64,000 bases of DNA from NCBI RefSeq assembly GCF_003633615.1, contig NZ_RBKU01000001.1, forward strand, positions 5,642,001-5,706,000, given 5' to 3'. Made by a program: the position numbers and the translations under genes. This stretch comes from Mucilaginibacter gracilis. Lineage in GTDB: Bacteria; Bacteroidota; Bacteroidia; Sphingobacteriales; Sphingobacteriaceae. How positions within the stretch are numbered: the stretch's first letter is position 1; every line of letters begins with the position of its first letter. Below the pieces are notes generated by a model, which was given only the letters and a program-made list of their open reading frames with translations, was not told the DNA's origin and did not search any database. Shown in pieces: positions 34,381 through 43,416 of the stretch.

Positions 34381-34905
34381 ATGAGCAAGATAAATTATAA
34401 AAAAACGATTGTATTGGGTGTAGGTGCGGTTGCCATTGTATCGGCAGGTTTTTTTATTACCCAACTACTGAGCCCCCCAAAGGTTACCGTTGATGTGGCC
34501 GATTTAGAGATTAAATTAAGGGCAGGTAAAAATGCTGTAAAAATAGGCTCGTCGCAAAACGCGGTGATAAGCGCATTAGGGCAGCCTAAGCAAATAGCAC
34601 CCTACTCTACCCAGGCTCATTATAAGCAAGGCACGGTGCTAAACTATAATGGCGCTAAATTTATTTTTATACACGATAAGCTGGCCAACTTTGAAATAAC
34701 ATCGCACAAATACAACGTTGGTTTAGCCAGTGCCCACAAGTACAATGCAATTGGCAATACCGAAGCCGAATTGCCCGCTTTTAAAATTCAGGATAAAACG
34801 GCGCTGCTGGATGTTACCAACGACGACTCTACCACAAACCAATACCTGGAATACGATTTAAGCGACGCCGGCACGGTTACCAAAATTAGTTACAGCGATT
34901 ATTAA
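34381..34905 (+). CDS. Membrane-anchored hypothetical protein, BamE/SmpA-like fold possible
   Basis: 174 residues. A single N-terminal hydrophobic segment (VLGVGAVAIVSAGFFITQLL, ~13-32) is followed by a periplasmic domain. The pattern 'VKIGSSQNAVISALGQPKQI' resembles the GxSxxxVxxxLGxP signature of BamE/SmpA-type or similar folds. Function unknown. The next gene, riboflavin synthase, is convergent with a 1-bp gap. Confidence 0.65.
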   Translation: MSKINYKKTIVLGVGAVAIVSAGFFITQLLSPPKVTVDVADLEIKLRAGKNAVKIGSSQNAVISALGQPKQIAPYSTQAHYKQGTVLNYNGAKFIFIHDKLANFEITSHKYNVGLASAHKYNAIGNTEAELPAFKIQDKTALLDVTNDDSTTNQYLEYDLSDAGTVTKISYSDY

Positions 34906-34906
34906 T

Positions 34907-35491
34907 TTACCGCTGCATTAACCGGGCAACGTATTTGCCAATAATATCAAACTCCAAATTAACGGTTGAGCCCACGCGCACTTGTTGTAAGTTGGTATGC
35001 TCCCAGGTGTAAGGAATAATAGCCACCGAAAAATAGTTGAGCCCTGAGTTTACTACCGTAAGGCTAATTCCGTTTACACAGATCGATCCTTTTTCTACCG
35101 TAACGTTGCCATTGGCGGCATCATACTCAAAAGTATATTCCCAACTGCCATCTAATACATTATAGGCAGTGCAAACGGCAGTTTGATCAACATGGCCCTG
35201 TACAATGTGGCCATCTAAGCGGGCATTCATTTGCATGCAACGCTCCAGGTTAACCAAATCGCCAACGTTAAAGGTGCCTATGTTGGTTTTGTTAAGCGTT
35301 TCGTCAATAGCCGTAACGGTATGTTCGCCATCGGCCAGGGCAACAACCGTTAAACAAACACCATTATGCGCCACCGACTGATCTATCTTTAAATCCTGCG
35401 CAATAGCCGATGCAACCGTGATATGCAGGTTGCCCCTATCGTGCCGCAAATTGGTTACCGTACCTAAAGTTTCTATTATTCCTGTAAACAT
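34907..35491 (-). CDS. ribE: Riboflavin synthase, alpha subunit
   Basis: 194 residues with the two homologous lumazine-binding halves typical of riboflavin synthase. The N-terminus is MFTGIIETLG. The first half has 'SVAHNGVCLTVV' and the second half starts near 'LDGHIVQGHVDQ' with 'KGSICVNGISLTVV'. The enzyme dismutates two 6,7-dimethyl-8-ribityllumazine molecules to riboflavin and the pyrimidine precursor (EC 2.5.1.9). The length matches the family (about 195-215). No FMN riboswitch was recognised in the upstream 228 bp, which contains a fragment of repeat family F. It stands alone, without other rib genes in the window. Confidence 0.95.
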   Translation of the reverse strand: MFTGIIETLGTVTNLRHDRGNLHITVASAIAQDLKIDQSVAHNGVCLTVVALADGEHTVTAIDETLNKTNIGTFNVGDLVNLERCMQMNARLDGHIVQGHVDQTAVCTAYNVLDGSWEYTFEYDAANGNVTVEKGSICVNGISLTVVNSGLNYFSVAIIPYTWEHTNLQQVRVGSTVNLEFDIIGKYVARLMQR

Positions 35492-35719
35492 AAGCCCCCT
35501 TCCGTCCCCTAAAGGGGATACTTTTTGATGGAGCTAAACTAATTATAATAATTGTGGCTTGCTGTTTGACAGGAAAGTTTTACACTTAATTTATTAATTG
35601 GATAAGTTTTATATAAACCGTGTTAATTTTTGGTGATGACGACGGTGCAAGAGAGGGTAACTATATATGAGTTGGGACAAAGGCTAAATATTGATATTAT
35701 ATAAGATTTTAAAAAATAC

Positions 35720-36727
35720 TTGTTATTTATTCAAAAAGGTTATTATCTTTATGAAAACCTAATCAATTCAACCCTCTTGAATAAAAAAATACTTAATTCA
35801 CTTAGAAATAGCATTCCTTGGATATTAGCCGGCCTTGGGGTTATATTCATTATAATGGGCGAAATATTAAATTTAACACAGTCTACAAAACCCATACTCG
35901 ATTATTCTAAGGAAAAATTTAATGGTGCACTTATAGAAATAGGTAAAGCTGTCCTTATTAGTGGAGTAGCATCTATAACTTTAAATAGTCTTAGATATAT
36001 GGGCATTTATAATGAGGAGCTTATTAAACTACTATTTGATACTAAATTTTTAAGGAATAGACACGATTTGCCATCGTACTGGCAAAAAGTCACAAAAGAG
36101 CTTTTAAGTGATAAGTTTCCTAAAATAAATGATTTGATTTTAAATGATGTACAAGAAATATACTTACCAACTTCGTCGTTTAAGTATTATGAAAACTTTT
36201 GGCAGCATACTAACATAAAGATGACCGACAAGAGCACTGAAATGATAGATATAGTACAAACCACCAAATTTACAGTTGTAGCTGTTGATAAAGATAAAAC
36301 CGATCATCAACTATTTACCAATAGATGTTGTCATGGTGGTAAACATGCAAACGCTACGTACTCTGTTACGTCTTTGTTTATAAATAAAAAACCAATTACT
36401 CCTGAAATAGAAAATAATTACGAGGGTAACTTTTTAGATTCAAAGTTTTCTGTAACTTTATCTGGGAGCGACACGTATGAAATAGAAATGGTTTGTCGTA
36501 AAACATATAGCTTAAAAAACGATTGTATTATGGGATACAGACATCAAAACATTACCCATAATTCGACTGTTCAATTTCAATTAGATGGCGTAAAGGTAGA
36601 GTTTAATCCTCTCGGCACATTGAAAGATTTTGAAACAAAAACGCAAAATGACAGTTTGATTGTAAAAGAATATGTAGGTTTGTTGTATAAAAACCAAGGC
36701 TACACAGCTTATTTGAAAAAAAAATAA
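35720..36727 (+). CDS. AT-rich two-TM hypothetical protein
   Basis: 335 residues reading from a TTG at 35720; no ATG or GTG lies before the first membrane segment, so the start is uncertain. Two hydrophobic segments occur at ~33-50 (IPWILAGLGVIFIIMG) and ~77-95 (IGKAVLISGVASITLNSLRY), with the rest cytoplasmic or periplasmic. The C-terminal ~180 residues are mostly beta, with a CCHGGKHANATY motif near 203-214. The gene is clearly more AT-rich than its neighbours, which suggests recent acquisition. I do not recognise the family; 2-TM proteins with a beta C-terminus occur in several membrane-effector systems, but there is no partner gene here to support that. Confidence 0.6.
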   Translation: MLFIQKGYYLYENLINSTLLNKKILNSLRNSIPWILAGLGVIFIIMGEILNLTQSTKPILDYSKEKFNGALIEIGKAVLISGVASITLNSLRYMGIYNEELIKLLFDTKFLRNRHDLPSYWQKVTKELLSDKFPKINDLILNDVQEIYLPTSSFKYYENFWQHTNIKMTDKSTEMIDIVQTTKFTVVAVDKDKTDHQLFTNRCCHGGKHANATYSVTSLFINKKPITPEIENNYEGNFLDSKFSVTLSGSDTYEIEMVCRKTYSLKNDCIMGYRHQNITHNSTVQFQLDGVKVEFNPLGTLKDFETKTQNDSLIVKEYVGLLYKNQGYTAYLKKK

Positions 36728-36827
36728 ATTAATATCAAGCCAATAAATTAAAATGACCATGACAGCAACAAAAATTAGAATAACTTTCGACTGGGGAACT
36801 GTTGGGAGCGTAAAGGCTTAATCCATT

Positions 36828-36854
36828 AAAAGCCCTATAAATTATCGGGCTTTT
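36828..36854 (+). terminator. Rho-independent terminator
   Basis: AAAAGCCC (36828-36835) pairs with GGGCTTTT (36847-36854), followed by TCGTTTTC. It ends plus-strand transcription from the 35720 gene, 100 bp after its stop. Confidence 0.75.
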
Positions 36855-36901
36855 TCGTTTTCAAAAAATCTATTCGGTTTTGAAAAAATAATATAAACAC
36901 A

Positions 36902-37822
36902 TTAATTGAACGATTGCCTAAACTCCAATGGCGAAACTTCGGTTTTGGTTTTGAATAACTTGCTGAACGATTGTGAATGCTCAAAACCTAATTGATATGC
37001 TATTTGGCTAATTGATAATGTGGTGGTTGATAGTTTTTCCTTTGCCTTTTCAATCAATTTATCGTGAATGTGCTGTTGGGTGCTTTGCCCGGTTAAGGTT
37101 TTAAGTAACTCGCTTAAATATCCGGGGGTTAGGTTAAGCTGGCCGGCAATGTAAGCCACCGTGGGCAAGCCCTGTTTGGCTAAAACATCGCTATTAAAAT
37201 ATGCTGTAAGCATGGCTTCTACCGTATCTATAATTTGGTGGTTAGCTATTTTACGGGTGATGAACTGGCGCTGGTAAAACCGGTTGGTATAGGTAAGCAG
37301 CAACTCTAATTGGGCGGTGATAACGGTATCGGTAAATTTATCAATATTGGAGTGGTATTCCTGCTCCATGTATTGTACAATTCCGGTCATCAAATTTTCT
37401 TCCTTCTCCGAAAGTTGAAGCGATTCGTTGGCCGAATAACTAAAATACTCATACTGCTTAATTGTTTTGGCCAGCGGCGTGTTCCACAAAAAATCGGGAT
37501 GGATAAGTATCATCCATCCCGATGGTTTATGTTCAATACCTTCTTTAACTTCAAAACCAAAAACCTGTCCCGGTGCCATACAAAACAAAGTCCCCTCAAA
37601 AAAATCATAGGTTTGCTGGCCGTATTTAAATTTTCTGTCCGGAGCCCTTTTCATGGCGATGGAATAAAAATCGAATATGAGGCTAACCTGCCCCGGCATA
37701 AACGAGCCTTTAATATCGGCAACATTAACCACGCTGATTAGCGGATGCTCCGGTTTAGGCAAACCCACCATGTGGTGATACTGGGCAATGGTTTTAAAAC
37801 GGTGAAGCTGCACGGCACTCAT
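36902..37822 (-). CDS. AraC-family transcriptional regulator
   Basis: 306 residues. The N-terminal ~190 residues form a cupin-like sensor domain. The C-terminal ~100 residues carry two helix-turn-helix motifs of the AraC/XylS type (KEKLSTTTLSISQIAYQLGF and the second in 'SFSKLFKTKTEVSPLEFRQS'). It follows the SDR-type dehydrogenase gene on the same strand with 19 bp between, so the pair is likely an operon in which the regulator is downstream of its probable target. The ligand is unknown. Confidence 0.85.
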   Translation of the reverse strand: MSAVQLHRFKTIAQYHHMVGLPKPEHPLISVVNVADIKGSFMPGQVSLIFDFYSIAMKRAPDRKFKYGQQTYDFFEGTLFCMAPGQVFGFEVKEGIEHKPSGWMILIHPDFLWNTPLAKTIKQYEYFSYSANESLQLSEKEENLMTGIVQYMEQEYHSNIDKFTDTVITAQLELLLTYTNRFYQRQFITRKIANHQIIDTVEAMLTAYFNSDVLAKQGLPTVAYIAGQLNLTPGYLSELLKTLTGQSTQQHIHDKLIEKAKEKLSTTTLSISQIAYQLGFEHSQSFSKLFKTKTEVSPLEFRQSFN

Positions 37823-37841
37823 AGCACAAGATAGTTAGTTT

Positions 37842-38732
37842 TTACGATTTGAAATAGTATTGGGCCATATCTTCCAGCAAAGTTACTCCGGTTGGCTCCC
37901 AGCCTAATTTTTGGCGTGTTAGTTTACTAGATGCAGGGCAATCAATTGCGGCAAAGGCAGCAAACCAGCCAAAATGAGCGGCAGCCTCTTCGGGGGATAT
38001 GGATTTTACCGGGATATTGAGGTGCGCACCTATACTTTGGGCAATATCTTTAAAAGCAATGCCCTCTTCGGCCACGCCGTGGAAGCGGGCTTTTGGCGTT
38101 CCCTTTTCTAATGCCAGCCGGTATAAACTGCCGGTATCAAAGCGTTGTACGCCCGTCCAAAGGTTGTTACCTTCGCCTATATAGGCGGCAAAACCCTTTT
38201 CGCGGGCTATGTTTATTAATATCGGTACAAAGCCATGGTCGCCTTCGCCATGAACGGATGGTGAAAGGCGGACTACCGATGTGCGCACGCCGAGCTCGGC
38301 TACGGCGTCTGAAGTTTCTTCCGACCGGCGCGGAAAATGCAACGCTTCGTGGTTAGGTGTCATATCTTCGGTAGCTAAACTGCCGGGGTTAACCAAAGCG
38401 GTGCCACTGGTAACAATAAACGGGCGGTTTGAACCCGCAAGCACTTTGCCAATAGTTTGGATTGCTGCTTTATCAACCTCGCATACTTGGGCAAAGCGGG
38501 CAAAATCGTGAATAAAACCGGCATGAATTACACCGTCTGCCTGTTGCGCGCCGCTACGCAAGCTATCCAGATCTTCCAAATCTCCACGGTGAACTTCGGC
38601 ACCAGCCGCTACCAGGGCCTGGGCAGAAGCATCTGACCGGGCCAGGCCCAAAATTTGGTGACCGTTTGCAATTAAATCTTTAACAATGGCTGTACCTACG
38701 AAGCCAGTGGCTCCTGTAACAAATACTTTCAT
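37842..38732 (-). CDS. NAD(P)-dependent extended SDR-type oxidoreductase
   Basis: 296 residues with a Rossmann N-terminus, GATGFVG at 7-13 (GxxGxxG), and the acidic end of the second strand region. The family includes NAD-dependent epimerases, dehydratases and related reductases. 'RGDLEDLDSL' and 'SSVVRLSPSVHGEGDHGFVP' are typical of the atypical/extended SDR group used in many small-molecule reductions. The canonical YxxxK motif is not obvious, so a non-classical member or a binding-only role is possible. The adjacent AraC regulator suggests an inducible stress or xenobiotic response. Confidence 0.8.
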   Translation of the reverse strand: MKVFVTGATGFVGTAIVKDLIANGHQILGLARSDASAQALVAAGAEVHRGDLEDLDSLRSGAQQADGVIHAGFIHDFARFAQVCEVDKAAIQTIGKVLAGSNRPFIVTSGTALVNPGSLATEDMTPNHEALHFPRRSEETSDAVAELGVRTSVVRLSPSVHGEGDHGFVPILINIAREKGFAAYIGEGNNLWTGVQRFDTGSLYRLALEKGTPKARFHGVAEEGIAFKDIAQSIGAHLNIPVKSISPEEAAAHFGWFAAFAAIDCPASSKLTRQKLGWEPTGVTLLEDMAQYYFKS

Positions 38733-38989
38733 AATTTTTATTTTTTGGTGGATGTTGAATTTTTAACGCGAAGGGAATGCTGTTTCCCTTTTGCTTGTTG
38801 ATACAAAGGTGCGCAATTACGGTTCAACGGATGTAGCCGAATGATGGCTTGTTGTAGCCTAATTAGGGTTGCCCATGCTGGCGCAAGCGGCAGAGAAAAA
38901 TAAGAAACTAACAGTGTATGCGAGCGATTTATACTGCTAGCAGGAAGTAGTTTAAATTACAGCAATTTTAGAGCTAATACAACCTATTA

Positions 38990-40474
38990 CTAAAACGCCC
39001 TCCTATTCTTAACCCAATCACTATTCCCTACTTCAGCTTTATTAGCAGGTCCAACTTGTTTGCCGGCGGATAGCAGTTTACCAAAAATTGCGGCTGCTAT
39101 TTTTGCTTCGTCTTGGTTTTCGGTATTTAATACCTCGGGGGTAAAGTATTTTTTTACAAAATGTGTATCGAATTGGCCGCTGGTGAAGGCCGGGTGTTGC
39201 ATTACAAATTTGCCAAAGGCAAGGGTTGTTGTTATGCCGGTTATCTGGTATTCGTCAATGGCGCGTATCATGCGTTCAATGGCTTCGGTGCGGTTGGCGC
39301 CGTAGGTAATAAGTTTGGCTATCATGGGGTCGTAGTAAATGGGTATTTCCATGCCTTGTTCAAAGCCATCGTCAACCCGCACGCCGGGGCCTTTGGGGGT
39401 TTTGTAGGTTTGCAGCGTGCCAATATCCGGAAGGAAATTATTTGCCGGGTCTTCGGCGTAAACGCGTAGTTCCATGGCGTGGCCCTGAATATGCAGGTCC
39501 TCCTGTTTAAAGGTTAGGGCGTGGCCCCTCGCAATGTTAATTTGCTCCTTCACTAAATCAATCCCGGTTATCAGTTCGCTCACGGGGTGCTCAACCTGCA
39601 GGCGGGTATTCATTTCCAGGAAGTAAAAGTTAAGGTCATCGTCCATAATAAACTCAACCGTGCCGGCACCGGTATAGTTTACCGAGCGGGCCACATCAAC
39701 GGCGCATTTGCCCATTTGCTGCCTTATCTCCGGCGTTAACACGCTGGATGGTGCTTCTTCTATCACCTTTTGGTGGCGGCGCTGCACCGAGCAGTCGCGC
39801 TCAAAAAGGTGTACTATATTGCCGTGTGTATCGCCCAAAATCTGTATCTCGATGTGCCTTGGCGACGACACATAACGCTCAATAAACACCGAACCATCGC
39901 CAAAGGCCGATGTAGCTTCGGATACGGCGAGTTGCATTTGCTCCTCAAACTCGTCAACGCTATCAACAATGCGCATGCCTTTGCCGCCGCCGCCTGCCGC
40001 CGCCTTAATTAGTATAGGGAAGCCAACCTCAACGGCGCGGTTTTTAGCGTCGTTAACATCGGTTATGGCTTCTTCGGTGCCGGGCACCATGGGTATGTTG
40101 TATTTTAGGGCTGCGGCTTTTGCCGATAGTTTATTGCCCATTACCTCCATAGCCTCGGGCGATGGGCCTACCAGTATCAAACCGGCTTCGCGCACCTGCC
40201 GCGCAAAGGCAGCATTCTCCGAAAGGAAACCGTAACCGGGATGGATGGCTTCGGCACCGGTTTGTTTGCAGGCCTCAATAATTTTGCTGCCCACCAGGTA
40301 CGATTGATTTGATGGCGCCGGACCAATATGCACCGCCTCGTCGGCATAGCGCACATGCAGGGCATTGCGGTCGGCGTCCGAGTAAACGGCCACGGTTTTG
40401 ATACCCATTTCGCGCGCCGAGCGCATAACGCGCAGGGCAATTTCGCCACGGTTGGCAACCAGTAATTTCTTCAT
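38990..40474 (-). CDS. accC: Biotin carboxylase subunit of an acyl-CoA carboxylase
   Basis: 494 residues from ATG 40474 (MKKLLVANRGEIALRVMRSA); an in-frame ATG 72 bp upstream is not supported by the family. Features are the ATP-grasp glycine loop GGGGKGM (161-167), 'FIERYV' (197-202), and the metal/biotin region EMNTRLQVEHPV (287-298). The protein carries out ATP-dependent carboxylation of biotin on a carrier protein. It is about 45 residues longer than the ~450 of E. coli AccC, as in subunits of Bacteroidota acetyl/propionyl-CoA carboxylases. On the minus strand TACATTTG at 40487-40480 fits a -7 element very close to the start, so a short or no leader is possible. Confidence 0.93.
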   Translation of the reverse strand: MKKLLVANRGEIALRVMRSAREMGIKTVAVYSDADRNALHVRYADEAVHIGPAPSNQSYLVGSKIIEACKQTGAEAIHPGYGFLSENAAFARQVREAGLILVGPSPEAMEVMGNKLSAKAAALKYNIPMVPGTEEAITDVNDAKNRAVEVGFPILIKAAAGGGGKGMRIVDSVDEFEEQMQLAVSEATSAFGDGSVFIERYVSSPRHIEIQILGDTHGNIVHLFERDCSVQRRHQKVIEEAPSSVLTPEIRQQMGKCAVDVARSVNYTGAGTVEFIMDDDLNFYFLEMNTRLQVEHPVSELITGIDLVKEQINIARGHALTFKQEDLHIQGHAMELRVYAEDPANNFLPDIGTLQTYKTPKGPGVRVDDGFEQGMEIPIYYDPMIAKLITYGANRTEAIERMIRAIDEYQITGITTTLAFGKFVMQHPAFTSGQFDTHFVKKYFTPEVLNTENQDEAKIAAAIFGKLLSAGKQVGPANKAEVGNSDWVKNRRAF

Positions 40475-40639
40475 CAAAACAAATGTAGTTTTTTGGAAGG
40501 AGATATTGAAGGCTGATTGAAAAAGTAAGCGATTGTTTAAAAACATTGAAATGGGTGTGATTGGGAATTGTGGAATCTGATGATAGTCCTAATCCCTTTT
40601 GGCGAGCGTAATAGTCCGCATATACAAGCCGGTTGTTTT

Positions 40640-40745
40640 ATTCCCTACTTAGGGAGGGGTGCGTTGGGTTGTGAAGTGTCAGGGAGTGGTTTATTCGCCC
40701 AGCTCGCGCATAAACCCCTCCCTACACCCTCCCGTTGGGAGGGAA
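40640..40745. repeat. Imperfect palindromic repeat (family H)
   Basis: 'acttaggga' and 'ggggtgcg' on the left mirror 'aaacccctccctacaccctc' on the right, giving a long imperfect inverted repeat around 'ggtttattcgcccagctcgc'. Similar G/C blocks occur at 49708-49815. It occupies most of the 407-bp gap between accC and the MBL gene; nothing else is seen there apart from a possible accC promoter. Confidence 0.6.
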
Positions 40746-40881
40746 TCGCACAATCCCGCCCGTTTTTTACGTGGTATGAAAACGGAAAAGAATTTGAACT
40801 TTGCTAAATTATAAACAATTTTCAGGACAGCATCCAAAACAAAATCCGTATCTTGAAGCGTATCAATCAATATACAGCCCC

Positions 40882-41565
40882 ATGAAAATCACCAAATACA
40901 TACACTCGTGCCTGGTATTTGAGCAAAACAATTTTAAGTTACTGGTAGACCCCGGCAATTATACTTTTGCTGACGGACTGCTGAGTGCCGACGATTTTGC
41001 GGATGTTTCGGCTATTTTAATTACACATATCCATGCCGATCATCTGGATATGGATAACATTAAAAAAATTATCGCGTTAAGCAATGCACCTGTGTTTGGC
41101 AATAAGCAAGTGGCCCAGGCACTGCAAAAGGAGGGTATAAACGCTATTTTGTTTACCGATGGTGTGCGCATGTTTGGCCAAATGGAATTTAAGGCCATGC
41201 CGATCATCCACATGCCACTATTGGACAGCCCCATTCCCGAAATGACGGGCTATGTTATTAACGGCAATATTTTGCATTCGGTAGATTCGATGGATGCTTC
41301 GCTTACGCAAATTGCAGGTATCGACCTGCTCATTTTACCCATTATGGCCCCATTTTGTAACGAATTGCAGGTTACCCAGTTTGCCGACGCCCTAAAACCC
41401 AAACATATTTTACCCGTTCACGATGGTTACGCCAAAGCATTTTTTGTAAAGCTGCGCAGCCAAACCTATTTAAAACATTTTGAGGCCCGCGGAATAACCT
41501 TTTTACAGCCTCCGGAAGCACATATTAGCAACGGCACAACCGTGGTTTTTAAATTTGCCATTTAA
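40882..41565 (+). CDS. MBL-fold metal-dependent hydrolase
   Basis: 227 residues from ATG 40882. The signature HIHADHLD (49-56) is the HxHxDH metal-binding motif of the metallo-beta-lactamase fold, and later metal ligands fit 'ILHSVDS' (Asp) and 'KHILPVHDGY' (His). The group with a short N-terminus and this motif includes UlaG-like and other small-molecule hydrolases; the substrate is not predictable. It stands alone, with 39 bp to the next gene on the same strand. Confidence 0.85.
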   Translation: MKITKYIHSCLVFEQNNFKLLVDPGNYTFADGLLSADDFADVSAILITHIHADHLDMDNIKKIIALSNAPVFGNKQVAQALQKEGINAILFTDGVRMFGQMEFKAMPIIHMPLLDSPIPEMTGYVINGNILHSVDSMDASLTQIAGIDLLILPIMAPFCNELQVTQFADALKPKHILPVHDGYAKAFFVKLRSQTYLKHFEARGITFLQPPEAHISNGTTVVFKFAI

Positions 41566-41604
41566 CAAAACACTTGCATGTGCAGCGGGTTGTAATGTAA
41601 GCAC

Positions 41605-42504
41605 ATGCATTTCAAAAATATCCATATTATTATTAACCCGGCTTCGGGCAAGGAAGAACCTATCCTGTCTTATTTAAACACGGTATTGATTGATAGCGGC
41701 ATCCATTGGGATGTTAGCGTAACTACGCCGTTTAGGCAGGCGTTTGATATTGCAAAATGGCTGATAGGCAAAACAGATTTGATTGTAATTTATGGCGGCG
41801 ATGGCAGCATTGCCGAGGTTGGCCGCGCCCTGTATGGCTGCGATACGCCTATGGGTATTATACCGGGCGGCACGGCCAACGTAATGTCTAAAGAGCTGGG
41901 CATTCCGCAGGATGCTGTTGACGCCGTAAAACTTATAGCAGGAGGCCACACCAAAGTAATTACCATTGATATGGCTATGGCTAACCAAACTCCGTTTTTA
42001 CTGCGGGTAAACCTGGGCATTATGGCCGATATGATATTGCAAACCAACCGCGATCTGAAAAATAATTTTGGGCAACTGGCTTATGGTATTTCGGCAATAC
42101 AAACGCTGGTGCAATCGGCACCCATGCAGTATAAATTACTGATAGACGGGCAGGAGTTTAACGAGGAAGGCGTTACGCTTACCGTTACCAATGCGGGCAG
42201 CATTGGCTTTAGCGATTTTTCGTTCCTGCCGGATATTAACGTTACCGATGGTTACCTGGATGTGATACTGATGAACAATACCGATTTAACATCGTTACTA
42301 CGCGTGGCCGGCACAATGCTGTTCCAAACAGAATCGGACGTGTTAAAGCATTGGCGCTGCAAGCAGGTTACCGTTACCCTAAACCAGCCCGTAAGTTACA
42401 TTTGCGACGATACCGAACAGCAAAGCAGCGTTATCAGCATCAAAATAATGCCCCGCGTGCTTAAAGTTTTAGTGGCCGATAATTACCACGCCCATGTACG
42501 GTAA
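41605..42504 (+). CDS. Diacylglycerol/lipid kinase-family protein
   Basis: 299 residues. The diacylglycerol kinase catalytic domain is present: NPASGK (11-16), GGDGS (64-68) for ATP binding, and IPGGTANV (86-93). The C-terminal half is the second DAGK-type domain with 'DVILMNNTDLTSL'. The YegS/sphingosine-kinase-like bacterial family phosphorylates lipid or polyol alcohols; the substrate is not fixed by sequence. Its 3' end overlaps the next gene by 11 bp, so the two are translationally coupled. Confidence 0.9.
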   Translation: MHFKNIHIIINPASGKEEPILSYLNTVLIDSGIHWDVSVTTPFRQAFDIAKWLIGKTDLIVIYGGDGSIAEVGRALYGCDTPMGIIPGGTANVMSKELGIPQDAVDAVKLIAGGHTKVITIDMAMANQTPFLLRVNLGIMADMILQTNRDLKNNFGQLAYGISAIQTLVQSAPMQYKLLIDGQEFNEEGVTLTVTNAGSIGFSDFSFLPDINVTDGYLDVILMNNTDLTSLLRVAGTMLFQTESDVLKHWRCKQVTVTLNQPVSYICDDTEQQSSVISIKIMPRVLKVLVADNYHAHVR

Positions 42505-43030
42505 ACTGAGGAGCCTGTGGGTTATTTTTAAAATTTTTGTAATGAAAATTTTGGATAACCTTCACCGTGTTATTTTTGGCTTGCCCATATTAAAACGATG
42601 CCAAATTACCGCAAACTTGTTTTTAGGCAGCCAGTACAACAAAATAGGTTTAAAAAAGCTGCACAAACTGGGCGTTACCGCCATAGTGAACATGCGCATC
42701 CATTCGGTTTATAAAAGTGCGCAGTATAAGGGTTTTAAATACCTGCACCTGCCCACTGTTGATAACACCCCACCCCCAATTGACGATTTACTGAAAGGCG
42801 CCCTGTTTATTGAAAACGAAATAAACCACGGCGGCAAAGCCTACGTACATTGCCGGCAGGGCCTTGGCCGTGGCCCCACCATGGCGCTGGCCTACCTCAT
42901 TAAAATTGGAACCACCCTGCCCGATGCGCTGGCACTGATAAAAAAAGTACGTCCGTTTGCATCTCCCCGCCCCGGCCAAATTGAACGCCTAAAAGAGTTT
43001 GAAGTTTATTGCAGAAAGAATTTTGGTTAG
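42494..43030 (+). CDS. Dual-specificity protein phosphatase-family protein
   Basis: 178 residues. The cysteine-phosphatase loop is complete: HCRQGLGRGPT with catalytic Cys120 and Arg126, and a candidate general acid Asp90 in 'PTVDNTPP'. The N-terminal ~35 residues are hydrophobic (LWVIFKIFVMKIL), possibly a membrane anchor. It overlaps the lipid-kinase gene, so a role in lipid or phosphoinositol-like phosphate turnover is plausible; some members of the fold act on such lipids. That is inference from coupling. Confidence 0.85.
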   Translation: MYGKLRSLWVIFKIFVMKILDNLHRVIFGLPILKRCQITANLFLGSQYNKIGLKKLHKLGVTAIVNMRIHSVYKSAQYKGFKYLHLPTVDNTPPPIDDLLKGALFIENEINHGGKAYVHCRQGLGRGPTMALAYLIKIGTTLPDALALIKKVRPFASPRPGQIERLKEFEVYCRKNFG

Positions 43031-43082
43031 GGAGATTAGGCACTTTGCCCATTTTTGTTAGCCAACGTTGCATATTTGCCAA

Positions 43083-43355
43083 GTATTGCGCCTACGGCGC
43101 AAAAACTAATTGCATAATATATTTTCTACCGGGCTATTGCACCTAACGGCGCGGGCGTGTACGCAGATCCTTTTTAAACTCCGTAGGAGTTATATGTCGG
43201 TAGAAAAAACGGTTGGCAAGCAATTCGTGCCGTAGGTACGATACTTCGCCCATTGCTATTAGCCAACCTTGCATACTCGCCAAGTATTGCACCTACGGCG
43301 CAAAAACCAATTGCATATTATTATTCTACCGGGCTATTGCACCTAACGGCGCAGC
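43083..43355. repeat. Cluster of at least six family E hairpins
   Basis: The 386-bp gap between the phosphatase and permease genes is almost all hairpin repeats, in both orientations: TTGCGCC-tac-GGCGCAA, an inverted GCGCC-gtta-GGTGCA with 'ctaccgggctat', AACTCC-gta-GGAGTT followed by ATATGTCGGTAGAAAAAAC, TCGTGCC-gta-GGTACGA, then a second TTGCACC and a second inverted copy. Two ~190-bp halves are partly repeated ('ccaagtattgc...ctaccgggc'). Confidence 0.85.
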
Positions 43356-43416
43356 ATGAGGCGTGTGGTTAAAATGTGGGTACAGACTATGATATGGTAG
43401 TCGGTTTTTTATCCTC

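Noticed and set aside
36753..36821. 22-residue ORF MTMTATKIRITFDWGTVGSVKA
   Set aside because: It is very short, has no supporting context and ends in the terminator region.
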